Shown: piece by piece, positions 45,528 to 53,298 of the stretch
How positions within the stretch are numbered: position 1 is the stretch's first letter
Layout of the letters: every line of letters begins with the position of its first letter
DNA from: Candidatus Bathyarchaeota archaeon
Lineage (GTDB): Archaea; Thermoproteota; Bathyarchaeia; TCS64
DNA length: 64,000 bases
Reading direction: 5' to 3'
Assembly: GCA_030739585.1 (NCBI GenBank)
Contig: JASLYX010000001.1
Span: forward strand, 62,001-126,000
Translations under genes and position numbers: made by a program
Notes under the pieces: generated by a model
What the model saw: the letters and a program-made list of their open reading frames with translations, nothing else
Databases searched by the model: none
Told to the model about the DNA's origin: nothing

Positions 45528-47434
45528 GAATTCTAAAACGTGAAAAAGCATCAATATTGATAATGGTTATCGCAATAGCGATGGCCTTCCAGATCATAAT
45601 GGTCGAGGCACCTGACTACCTGCCCGTCCTCCGGATATCAACTGACGACGTCTACCTCACCGCAGGAGAAGTGAGTGAGATCAAGTTTAACCTGACCAAC
45701 ATGGGCACATGGGATATCTATGAGGCTAAGATCTCTATCTCTGTCCCGTCAACCACGCCAGGGGTATCACTATTGGAGGACTACCACAAAGTCTACAACA
45801 AGATAAAGGGCGGTGCTTTGAAGTCCTTTGTCACCCAGGTATACGTCGACCAGGACACGCCAATCGGTGCTTACAGCCTCACCCTCCAAGCCACGTATAT
45901 GCAAAAAGTCAAGTACGGGGTCGAGATGCTGGAGTCGTCTACTATCCAGATAGGAATTGTGGTCGACAGTGTTTCTAGGCTTAGTTATAGGATGAGTGCA
46001 GAGGCCGAAGACCCTGTGTTCACTGCTGGTGCCGACAACCAACTAAACGTTGTTCTCGGGAACCTCGGGGATGCTACCGTTCACAAGATCGATGCGACTG
46101 TCTCATCTACCTCTCCTTACATCGTGGTGCTTGAAGGATCGAGGTTCACCCATGGTAGCCTAGACGCCAACCTGAGCGTGATGCACCCCGCGACAGTGAG
46201 AGTGTCCAAGAATACGCCTCTAGGGGTCTACACGCTGTCGGAGACAGTGGTTTACGAAGACGAGTCGGGGCAGAGTTATTCCGAGAGTTTCGTTGTGGGG
46301 ATAACAGTTGACAGCTCAACGCTTTCTAATCCCCTGCTAAGCGTCAGCGTCAAATATCCTCAATTAATCGCTGGAGCAGATAATCCTATCACAGTTAACT
46401 TGCTCAACATCGGCAGTGAGAGGCTCCTTGATATCGAGGTCACTCTGGTTTCCGCATCGCCGTACCTCGTGATCTTGGAGGGGGGAAGGATCAACATTGA
46501 TGAACTTGAACTCGAAGAGGGGTTCTCAGCAGATGTTGTTATCGCCGTCTCCAGAAGCGCGCTCGTTGGAGTCTACACTCTATCAACATCATCCTCCTAC
46601 CAGGGACCCGACGGCCAGGGCTACATAGAGGCCTCGACCCTTGGTGTTAGCGTCGAGTCAGTTGAGGTCCCCGTCCAGACCTCGGTCGTGATGAGCGGCT
46701 ATAACTTATCGATCGACCCGGTAAGGCCTGGGGATAGGTTTAGTCTTGTACTGGAGCTGGATTCCCTTGGATCTGACGCCCACGACGTAAAGGTGGCCCT
46801 CTCTCTCGATCCCCTCACAGGGATATCGACGATGAGTCCTACCCTGGTCTCCTTAGATGGCATGGATCCCGGGGAACGGTCCGAGGCCAAGTTCGATCTC
46901 CTTGTGAGCGGTGACGTACGGGCGGGCCAGTACCCCGGCATAGTCACCATCACCTATCTGGACGCCGATGGGCTGCCCAGGAGCTTCATGGAGACCGTGA
47001 CGCTGAGCGTCAGGGGGATAGTTGAATTCAAGCTTATAAATATCGGTACCGTGACGGTGGGCATTGGGGACTCCATAGAGTTCGAGGCTGACATGCTCCT
47101 GGTGGGCACAGAGAGCGTCCAATTTGTGAACATCGAAGTGGTCGAGGACTCAGTCTTCCAGCGCACTGTCGAGAGCGAGGAGTACATAGGGGCAGTCGAT
47201 CCCGACAGCCCCATCCCCTTTGAGGTCCAGTTTAGGGTTGCAGAGGGTGCAGACGCAGGGAAGCACAACTTGATCCTGAGGATCACCTATCAGGATGATT
47301 TGAACCAGCAGCACGTCGAGACCTTGGAGCTCACGTTGGATGTGGAGGAGGTTCGCTCTCAGGGCAACATTGAAACAAGTTCCATAGGCGGTTTCTGGGT
47401 CTGGCTTCGTAAAATCTTGGGATTGGGACCTTAG
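45521..47434 (+). CDS. Exported multi-domain CARDB/COG1361-like protein of the ABC operon
   Basis: 637 residues. N-terminal signal anchor (ASILIMVIAIAMAFQIIMVE), then about five repeated beta-sandwich domains whose strands recur (LRISTDDVYLTAGEVSEIKF, AEDPVFTAGADNQLNVVLGN, VKYPQLIAGADNPITVNLLN). The LTAGADNxLxVxLxNxG pattern is that of CARDB/COG1361 S-layer-like domains. The C-terminus GGFWVWLRKILGLGP may lie on the membrane. It lies between ATPase and permease, so it is probably the extracellular part of the ABC complex, in the place taken by MacA-type adaptors in bacteria. Confidence 0.85.
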   Translation: MVRILKREKASILIMVIAIAMAFQIIMVEAPDYLPVLRISTDDVYLTAGEVSEIKFNLTNMGTWDIYEAKISISVPSTTPGVSLLEDYHKVYNKIKGGALKSFVTQVYVDQDTPIGAYSLTLQATYMQKVKYGVEMLESSTIQIGIVVDSVSRLSYRMSAEAEDPVFTAGADNQLNVVLGNLGDATVHKIDATVSSTSPYIVVLEGSRFTHGSLDANLSVMHPATVRVSKNTPLGVYTLSETVVYEDESGQSYSESFVVGITVDSSTLSNPLLSVSVKYPQLIAGADNPITVNLLNIGSERLLDIEVTLVSASPYLVILEGGRINIDELELEEGFSADVVIAVSRSALVGVYTLSTSSSYQGPDGQGYIEASTLGVSVESVEVPVQTSVVMSGYNLSIDPVRPGDRFSLVLELDSLGSDAHDVKVALSLDPLTGISTMSPTLVSLDGMDPGERSEAKFDLLVSGDVRAGQYPGIVTITYLDADGLPRSFMETVTLSVRGIVEFKLINIGTVTVGIGDSIEFEADMLLVGTESVQFVNIEVVEDSVFQRTVESEEYIGAVDPDSPIPFEVQFRVAEGADAGKHNLILRITYQDDLNQQHVETLELTLDVEEVRSQGNIETSSIGGFWVWLRKILGLGP

Positions 47435-47444
47435 GGGGTAGACT

Positions 47445-48638
47445 TTGAGGATCTTAGATATCTTGCGGATGTCTCTTGAGAGCCTAAAGGAGAGGAAGTT
47501 CAGGTTCGCCCTTAATCTGATAGGCATCCTCATTGGGTGCACCGCGGTTACGGGGCTCGTTTCCATCACCCAAGGGCTGAGTAACAACATCAACACCCAG
47601 CTAGAAGTCTTCGGACCCCAGAATATCATGGTGATCCCAGGTCAGATCCAGCAAGGTAGAGGCATCGTGGGTTCTACGTTGAATTGGAGAGATCTCGAAC
47701 TTATCTCAAAGGTTGAGGACGTCAATGTCGCTACCCCTATAATCGCAAACAAGATAGTTAGCTTCAGCGTGAGGGGTCGATCTTTTATGGTGGAGATGTT
47801 TGGTGTCACCAGCAAGTACTTCGAGATCAATAAGGCCAACGAGGTCGATGACGGCCGACAACTACTTAGGACTGATACATCGGCAGTTGTGATCGGGGCT
47901 AACATTGCTGATCCTCTCGATGAAGATGAGCCTATCCTCGGGGTAGGAGACAGATTAAAGGTCAAGGCAAAGGTGAACGGTAATGAGAAAGAGCTTGCCC
48001 TCCGGGTCGTCGGCATTTATGGAAGAACTGGGGGGAGCTTCGGGGCCGACCTAGACAACTCCATTGCGATACCTCTGAGAACTGCCCAGCAATTCTGGGA
48101 GATCGGGGGAGAGTTCGACTATTTCATAGTCCAGGCCGAAACCCTTGAGGTGATCAGCGATGTTGTTGAGAGGATCGAGGATAAACTGGGTGAAGCAGTC
48201 ACGGTCATAAGCTTCGAATCCGCCCAAGAGCTCGTGGGAGAGGTCATGGGCACCATTGAGGCGGTGCTTGGGGGCATCGCGGCGATCTCCCTCATCGTGG
48301 CAGGCGTTGGCATCATCAACACCATGACTGTGTCTGTAATGGAACGGACTCGGGAGATCGGGGTTCTCAAGGCTGTAGGCGCAAAGAGCAGGGATGTTCT
48401 CCTGATGTTTATCTCTGAGGCCGTCGTCACAGGCATCTTCGGCGGCGTCACAGGATCTCTACTGGGAGTCCTCCTGGCCCAGGTCATCGGGGGCTACATC
48501 AATATGCCCCCCGACCCCAGCCTTGGTCTCGTGGTCTTTGTAGTGGGCTATGCCGTAGCGACAAGCGTTATATCCGGGCTCTACCCTGCGTGGAGAGCAT
48601 CGAATCTGCACCCGGTGGAGGCATTGAGATATGAGTAA
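47445..48638 (+). CDS. MacB/FtsX-family ABC permease
   Basis: 397 residues: helix 1 near residue 20-45 (FALNLIGILIGCTAVTGLVS), a large extracellular MacB_PCD domain, then three C-terminal helices with the FtsX pattern (IAAISLIVAGVGIINTMTVSVMERTREIGVLKAVGA). Works with the LolD-type ATPase encoded two genes upstream. Starts with TTG behind GGGGGT. The stop overlaps the next gene by eight bases. Confidence 0.94.
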   Translation: MRILDILRMSLESLKERKFRFALNLIGILIGCTAVTGLVSITQGLSNNINTQLEVFGPQNIMVIPGQIQQGRGIVGSTLNWRDLELISKVEDVNVATPIIANKIVSFSVRGRSFMVEMFGVTSKYFEINKANEVDDGRQLLRTDTSAVVIGANIADPLDEDEPILGVGDRLKVKAKVNGNEKELALRVVGIYGRTGGSFGADLDNSIAIPLRTAQQFWEIGGEFDYFIVQAETLEVISDVVERIEDKLGEAVTVISFESAQELVGEVMGTIEAVLGGIAAISLIVAGVGIINTMTVSVMERTREIGVLKAVGAKSRDVLLMFISEAVVTGIFGGVTGSLLGVLLAQVIGGYINMPPDPSLGLVVFVVGYAVATSVISGLYPAWRASNLHPVEALRYE

Positions 48639-49335
48639 TAGTAAACGTGGATTCTTTGGAACATTCATAGATTTAGCGTCATCGCCGAGGACCGTTTTCT
48701 CAGGTATTGAAGAGAGCGACCTCAAAAGCGGCATCATCTTGATCATGACCATCGCGCTCCTTTCTGGATGGGCGGGGATGGCCTATTTCACAAAGTCTGA
48801 GCTGCAGCTCCCCAACATGGACTCAGGCTCCAGGCGAGGAAGCCCCATGTTCAACCCAGGGGTTCAGGACTCAGGGGAGATCGATATCGAAACGATCCGC
48901 AGTCGCCTCACCCCCTTCATCGCGCTCGGCGGCATGCTAGGCGCAGTGACCAGATGGATCATACCCAGCATACTCATACTGTTTACAGCGAACATATGGG
49001 TAGGTAAGGGGAGCTCCAAAAGGATGCTCGCGATGACCAGCTTCGCATCGGTACCCCGAATTATCCAGCAGCTCCTAAGGATCATTGACTCATATACCCT
49101 CAACTCAACCGACATTGCATCCCTAACAGCAATGCAGGTGCCTTCCCCGGGCCTGTATGGAAAACTCGTTAACGAGGTGTTCACGGTGTTCAATCTGTTT
49201 GGGGTACTTACAATAATCTTGACCGTTGTCGCTGTCTCGGTTAACTACGAGGCTAATCCCAGGAAAGCAGCTTACGTTACTATCTTGGCATACATAGTGT
49301 ATATGATCCTCCGAGTCTATTTGCCTATACTCTGA
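48631..49335 (+). CDS. Yip1-domain membrane protein
   Basis: 234 residues with about five helices. N-terminal FFGTFIDLASSPRTVFSGIE is typical of Yip1/DUF1282 proteins, which often end archaeal and bacterial operons with MacB-type transporters. Its start overlaps the permease stop (ATGAGTAATAG), so it belongs to the same operon. Role unknown, possibly assembly or regulation of the complex. Confidence 0.85.
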   Translation: MSNSKRGFFGTFIDLASSPRTVFSGIEESDLKSGIILIMTIALLSGWAGMAYFTKSELQLPNMDSGSRRGSPMFNPGVQDSGEIDIETIRSRLTPFIALGGMLGAVTRWIIPSILILFTANIWVGKGSSKRMLAMTSFASVPRIIQQLLRIIDSYTLNSTDIASLTAMQVPSPGLYGKLVNEVFTVFNLFGVLTIILTVVAVSVNYEANPRKAAYVTILAYIVYMILRVYLPIL

Positions 49336-49423
49336 TAGTCTCCCAGGGTTTATTGCTGGCTTACGAACCAGCACCTGGTGTGAATATTGATCTGACTGAT
49401 TTCCATCTGAAGGTTTTTGACCT

Positions 49424-50329
49424 CTAGACCTTAATCCGCATCCCGTCGAAAGCAGTTTCGAAACCCCTCTTCTCGAGGATTGATGTGGCCGGGTGCCCAG
49501 GGTCCATCAACGGGTTCGTATGGTTGAGATGGGTGTAGATGACTCTCCCGATTCCCTTCCCCCTGAGTATCTCCACGCTTTCCTCCACGGGGACGTGGCC
49601 CAGATCGTACGAGGTCTTCGCCAATCCGCTGATCCTCGACAGCTCATCATTCCACCAGAATGATGCGTCAAGCATGAAGAGGTCTGCACCCTCTATCCGT
49701 GTTAGGACCTCGTCTGAGAGGCTCCCTATATCGGGGGTGTATACGAACCTCGCTTCGTCGGTTTGGATCTCATAGCCATAAGTACTGCTAGGGAAGTGGG
49801 AACCATCATCAAGCCTGTCTGTATGCTCGATCTTGAACCCTGAGATCTTCAGGCCTGGCAGGGGCTCCACGATCTTCTCTTCCTTAAGCCCAATGGGATC
49901 TACGTAGTCCATAGCCAGCCGCCCGATGTTCCCGAAGAAGTTACTCCTGTCCCGGGAGCCAAACATGAACTCAATAAGATCCGGGGGAGCGTAGACAGGG
50001 ATGGCAAAGCCCTTCCCCGTTGAGAACTCCGAGACGCCAATAATGTGATCACCATGTCCGTGGGTAAGGAAGACGGCCTCTATCCTACACTGACGGCCGT
50101 TCTTGGCCTCATCCGGCTTAGGTGTGAGCCTGTTCATCTCTAGCTGGAACTTGATGTCTGGAGTAGCATCGAAGAGAACAAGTTGTGTCCCTCCTACGGA
50201 GACGGAGACGGACGAGCGGGTCCGGCTCTGTCCCGGGATCGTACGCGCCTGAGTGCAGTTCTTACAGCAGCAGTCCCATTGGGGAACTCCTCCATTGGAC
50301 CCAGAACCGAGGACCGTGACGATCATCAT
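49424..50329 (-). CDS. PqqB-like metallo-beta-lactamase-fold hydrolase
   Basis: 301 residues. N-terminal VLGSGSNGGVPQWDCCCKNC follows PqqB (GSAAGGGFPQWNCNCPNC), with the extra CXCX2C zinc site, and RTRSSVSVSVGG and DATPDIKFQLE also match. Unlike classical PqqB, the core HXHXDH motif is complete (LTHGHGDHIIG near residue 92), with later ligands in SSTYGYEI, TPDIGSLSDE and THLNHTN. No pqqA, C, D or E gene is nearby. PQQ production is therefore not implied; cyclic phosphate hydrolysis or another MBL reaction is possible. Confidence 0.85.
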   Translation of the reverse strand: MMIVTVLGSGSNGGVPQWDCCCKNCTQARTIPGQSRTRSSVSVSVGGTQLVLFDATPDIKFQLEMNRLTPKPDEAKNGRQCRIEAVFLTHGHGDHIIGVSEFSTGKGFAIPVYAPPDLIEFMFGSRDRSNFFGNIGRLAMDYVDPIGLKEEKIVEPLPGLKISGFKIEHTDRLDDGSHFPSSTYGYEIQTDEARFVYTPDIGSLSDEVLTRIEGADLFMLDASFWWNDELSRISGLAKTSYDLGHVPVEESVEILRGKGIGRVIYTHLNHTNPLMDPGHPATSILEKRGFETAFDGMRIKV

Positions 50330-50402
50330 GGGTTTGGTCTTAGTGGGTTCTTAAAAGCTGAGTGGGCAGGTTGGGCTACCTTTTTACTAGAATAAGGGGT
50401 AT

Positions 50403-51059
50403 ATGGGTTTGATGGCGGAGGTTTACAAGTCGGCTGAGGACACCTTTCTCCTGCTGAAGCACGCGGAGAAATTGGTTGAGGGTAATATCCTCGAGATGGG
50501 CACAGGAAGCGGATACATTGCCATTCAGCTCTCCAAAATGTCCCGGGTGGGGCGGGTTGTAGCGGTGGATGTCAACCCTAAAGCTGTTGAGACCGCCCGG
50601 AACAACGCCCTCATGGCAGGTGTCTCGGAGGCGGTCATGTTTATGGAGAGTGACCTTTTCCAGAGACTAGGTGATTCAAGGTTCAATTGGGTTCTTTTCA
50701 ACCCGCCTTATCTGCCTAGCGAGGGCATCATCGATGAGCCCTCCTGGGCTGGGGGGAGAAATGGAGGAGAGCTGATCACGAGGTTTCTGAGCAAGGCCCC
50801 ACTACATCTCTCACCTGGTGGTAGAATCCTTGCTATTATCTCCTCGAAAACAAACTTTGATTTTAGGAAGGTCGAAAAACAGTATGAAATAAAGGTCTTG
50901 GAAGAGATCCCCCTTTTCTTTGAGACCTTATCGTGCGTTATGTTTGTCCCATTAGCCCTTCTGGAGTCCGATGTAAAATCCCCCGACGAACGCCACGCCG
51001 AAAGGGGCATGGACGACAAAGTTTGTCATCCAAGTCTGAACTCCCGAGGTTTGGCCTAA
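50403..51059 (+). CDS. HemK/PrmC-type class I methyltransferase
   Basis: 218 residues. SAM-binding ILEMGTGSGYIAIQLSK near residue 28 and catalytic NPPYLPSEG near 98 mark N5-glutamine methyltransferases of the HemK/Mtq2 type, which in archaea modify release factor aRF1. Length of about 185-200 is normal; the last 35 residues look nonconserved and overlap the FUN14 gene on the other strand by 108 bases, suggesting an extended tail after stop loss. Confidence 0.92.
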   Translation: MGLMAEVYKSAEDTFLLLKHAEKLVEGNILEMGTGSGYIAIQLSKMSRVGRVVAVDVNPKAVETARNNALMAGVSEAVMFMESDLFQRLGDSRFNWVLFNPPYLPSEGIIDEPSWAGGRNGGELITRFLSKAPLHLSPGGRILAIISSKTNFDFRKVEKQYEIKVLEEIPLFFETLSCVMFVPLALLESDVKSPDERHAERGMDDKVCHPSLNSRGLA

Positions 51060-51269
51060 TATTTCATTGGCGTATAACTGGAGCGCGCCGTAGTCGATAG
51101 TTATGATGTTTTTATAGGCGAGGTATTGTAGACTGAGAAAGAATAACCCTATAATGAGAGCCATGATCTTCGCGGCTTTCTTGATCGCAAAACCCACCAG
51201 GAAGCCACCCACCCCACCGATGCCGAACTCCCCTATCAAGGGAGTCAAGAGGTTCGATAGCTCAATCAT
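50952..51269 (-). CDS. FUN14-family membrane protein
   Basis: 105 residues. GIGGVGGFLVGFAIKKAAK near residue 17 is the FUN14 signature, followed by hydrophobic helices (IMALIIGLFFLSLQYLAY, FGVAFVGGFYIGL). Archaeal members have no known function. Its 3' end overlaps the methyltransferase gene by 108 bases, tail to tail. Confidence 0.9.
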   Translation of the reverse strand: MIELSNLLTPLIGEFGIGGVGGFLVGFAIKKAAKIMALIIGLFFLSLQYLAYKNIITIDYGALQLYANEILGQTSGVQTWMTNFVVHAPFGVAFVGGFYIGLQKG

Positions 51270-51619
51270 CTCGAAAATATACTTTTGTAGACTAATATTT
51301 AATGTATTAGGACAGCAGGTACAAAATCTTATTCACAAACAGATTTCCTTTTCTAGTAGGAGACTCGCGCGTGTGAATATAGGAAATTGAGTTATTATCT
51401 ACTGTTATAGGATATCCCGCGCCCCATAGGTTCTTGTATCCATGGCCCTCCGAGCATTCCCTCATATAACGGGGTTCGCGCGCGCGGTATTTTGCTTAAA
51501 TATCTCGTCTAAAGTTTAGCTTACGTAGGCCTTTATACAGTTTATATAAAAAAAAGATATAAAAACCTATAAGTGAGGTTGTCCCAGACTGCTGAGTACT
51601 CTGTTTCGTATATGCCTGG
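51270..51619. other. Divergent promoter region, no gene seen
   Basis: 350 bases between the FUN14 gene and the ccm-linked gene. It contains an alternating CG run at 51477-51486, another (CGCGCGTGTG) at 51366-51375, and two AT-rich TATA-like elements at 51541-51565. Confidence 0.5.
51541..51565 (+). promoter_or_regulatory. TATA-like elements before the ccmF operon
   Basis: TTTATATAAA at 51541-51550 and AGATATAAAAACC just after it are 67-91 bases before the preferred ATG at 51632; either could serve as the TATA box for the operon ending with ccmF-ccmH. Confidence 0.5.
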
Positions 51620-51631
51620 GTGATCGAGATC

Positions 51632-53275
51632 ATGGTGCGAATAATACCAGGGTCGTTTCGTCTCCTTCTTGTGTTATCTCTGATGACTTTAATTTTGGTT
51701 GTTCCGGCTTTTGCCCAGATACATGATCGGGCGTTGTTAGTTGGGTCAATCTCTTCGGGGGGTCTTCCCGTGGAGGGTATGACGATTATAGCTAATATGG
51801 TGATGGGTGAAACCTATATTCCAGTATCCAACGTCACCACTGACTCTAAAGGGAGGTTTGAGGTATTCGAGGATCTATTCGGTCACCCGTTCCTGCTGGA
51901 GTTCGAATATGGTGGAATAACTCATTTCAAGACTTTCGTATCTGGGAACGGGACCTATACGATTGATCTTGATCTCTCGGGAACTCTGGACTTTAAGGTG
52001 CTTGACTTGGATGGAAGGGGTGTCGAGGGGATTGAGGTGGCGATCGTTAACAAGGTAGGCTATATCATGGGGTACACAGAAACTGACTCCGCAGGATCGG
52101 GTCATTTTGAAGCCCTCAATATTGGAGATCCCTTCAGTCTTATGTTCGACTCTGATGGTGTACCCTACTCTCAGGTCTTCGATTTCGCTAATGAAACCAC
52201 AGCGAGTGTCGAGGTGCAGCTTCTTGAAACGACTTCCAGCGATGGGGGCCTAGAGATGTATATGCACCACGTGATTGTGGAGATGGAAGGAGAGTATCTC
52301 AACGTCTGGGAGGCTATTACCTTCCGCAATCTCGGTGACCGGATCTTCAACAACAGCTGGCTTAAAATATTTCTCCCCTCCGAGGCTGAGGAGATAACCA
52401 GTGATGTTATGGACTGCTGCGTCCAGATCACTGCAGAGGGAATTGTTATCGACCCAATGGACCCTATTTTTCCCAATGGCACCTTCGAGACCACCATTGA
52501 GTACAAGATCGAGGCGAAGTTGGGCACTCAGATATTATCTAAGAGAATGGCGTATGACACTACCTACTTCTATTATTTTATAGAGAACGTCCCAGGAGTC
52601 ACGGTAGAGAGCCCAGTGGGGCTCAGTTACGAGGGGGAGAGGATCCTTGCTGGAACCAACTATCTCATTTATATGGGCCCTGCACTTCAAGCAGGCGAGA
52701 CCGCCAGCGTCCAGTTCAAGGGGCTTATCAGCTGGACAGATGCCCTCATGAAAAACCCCCTAATGTGGGCTGGAGGGCTTCTCGTTGCCCCCATAGCCCT
52801 CTTAGTGTATTTTTTCGTTTTGAAAATCGACGATGAGCCGAAAGATCTTGAACTTATGCCGATTGCACCATTAGGTAAGATCACGGTTTCTTCAGGGTCA
52901 ATAGAGGAGGAATCTCTGTTGGCGGGTAAAGGCTCAAGAGTGGACTTCAAAGTGGAACTGAATGAGTTGAGGCCTGTCCTGTATAAAGTTGAGGAAGAAT
53001 ACATGAACGGCGGGACATCTGAAAAGACACATAGCCCGTTGATATCAAGGTGCGGCGAAAACCTCAAAGAAATCGAAGCTGAGCTTCAGAGTCCCCGGGA
53101 AGATGACGAAATGGATGATCTCGCAGCCGAAGAGTCCGCTATTGGAGCAGTGCTTGGGACGATCACATCGAATCACAATATGGGGATGCTCTCTGAAAGG
53201 GAGTTTTATCTGCTAAAGGAAAGGTACGAGGCGCGCCTAGCCGAGGTTAAGTCGAAGTTAGAGAAGAACGGTTAA
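51632..53275 (+). CDS. Exported membrane protein with carboxypeptidase regulatory-like domains, linked to ccmF
   Basis: About 547 residues from ATG 51632 (GTG 51620 also possible). Signal peptide FRLLLVLSLMTLILVVPAFA, then two beta-sandwich domains of the carboxypeptidase regulatory type (LLVGSISSGGLPVEGMTIIA; DGRGVEGIEVAIV), a middle extracellular domain, one helix near residue 395 (GGLLVAPIALLVYFFVL) and a cytoplasmic charged tail ending in LSEREFYLLKERYEARLAEV, a coiled-coil or SHOCT-like hairpin. Only 23 bases precede ccmF. I suggest a role in cytochrome c maturation, but the function is unknown. Confidence 0.82.
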   Translation: MVRIIPGSFRLLLVLSLMTLILVVPAFAQIHDRALLVGSISSGGLPVEGMTIIANMVMGETYIPVSNVTTDSKGRFEVFEDLFGHPFLLEFEYGGITHFKTFVSGNGTYTIDLDLSGTLDFKVLDLDGRGVEGIEVAIVNKVGYIMGYTETDSAGSGHFEALNIGDPFSLMFDSDGVPYSQVFDFANETTASVEVQLLETTSSDGGLEMYMHHVIVEMEGEYLNVWEAITFRNLGDRIFNNSWLKIFLPSEAEEITSDVMDCCVQITAEGIVIDPMDPIFPNGTFETTIEYKIEAKLGTQILSKRMAYDTTYFYYFIENVPGVTVESPVGLSYEGERILAGTNYLIYMGPALQAGETASVQFKGLISWTDALMKNPLMWAGGLLVAPIALLVYFFVLKIDDEPKDLELMPIAPLGKITVSSGSIEEESLLAGKGSRVDFKVELNELRPVLYKVEEEYMNGGTSEKTHSPLISRCGENLKEIEAELQSPREDDEMDDLAAEESAIGAVLGTITSNHNMGMLSEREFYLLKERYEARLAEVKSKLEKNG

Positions 53276-53298
53276 ACGTTGTATCGATGTGCTAAGCT

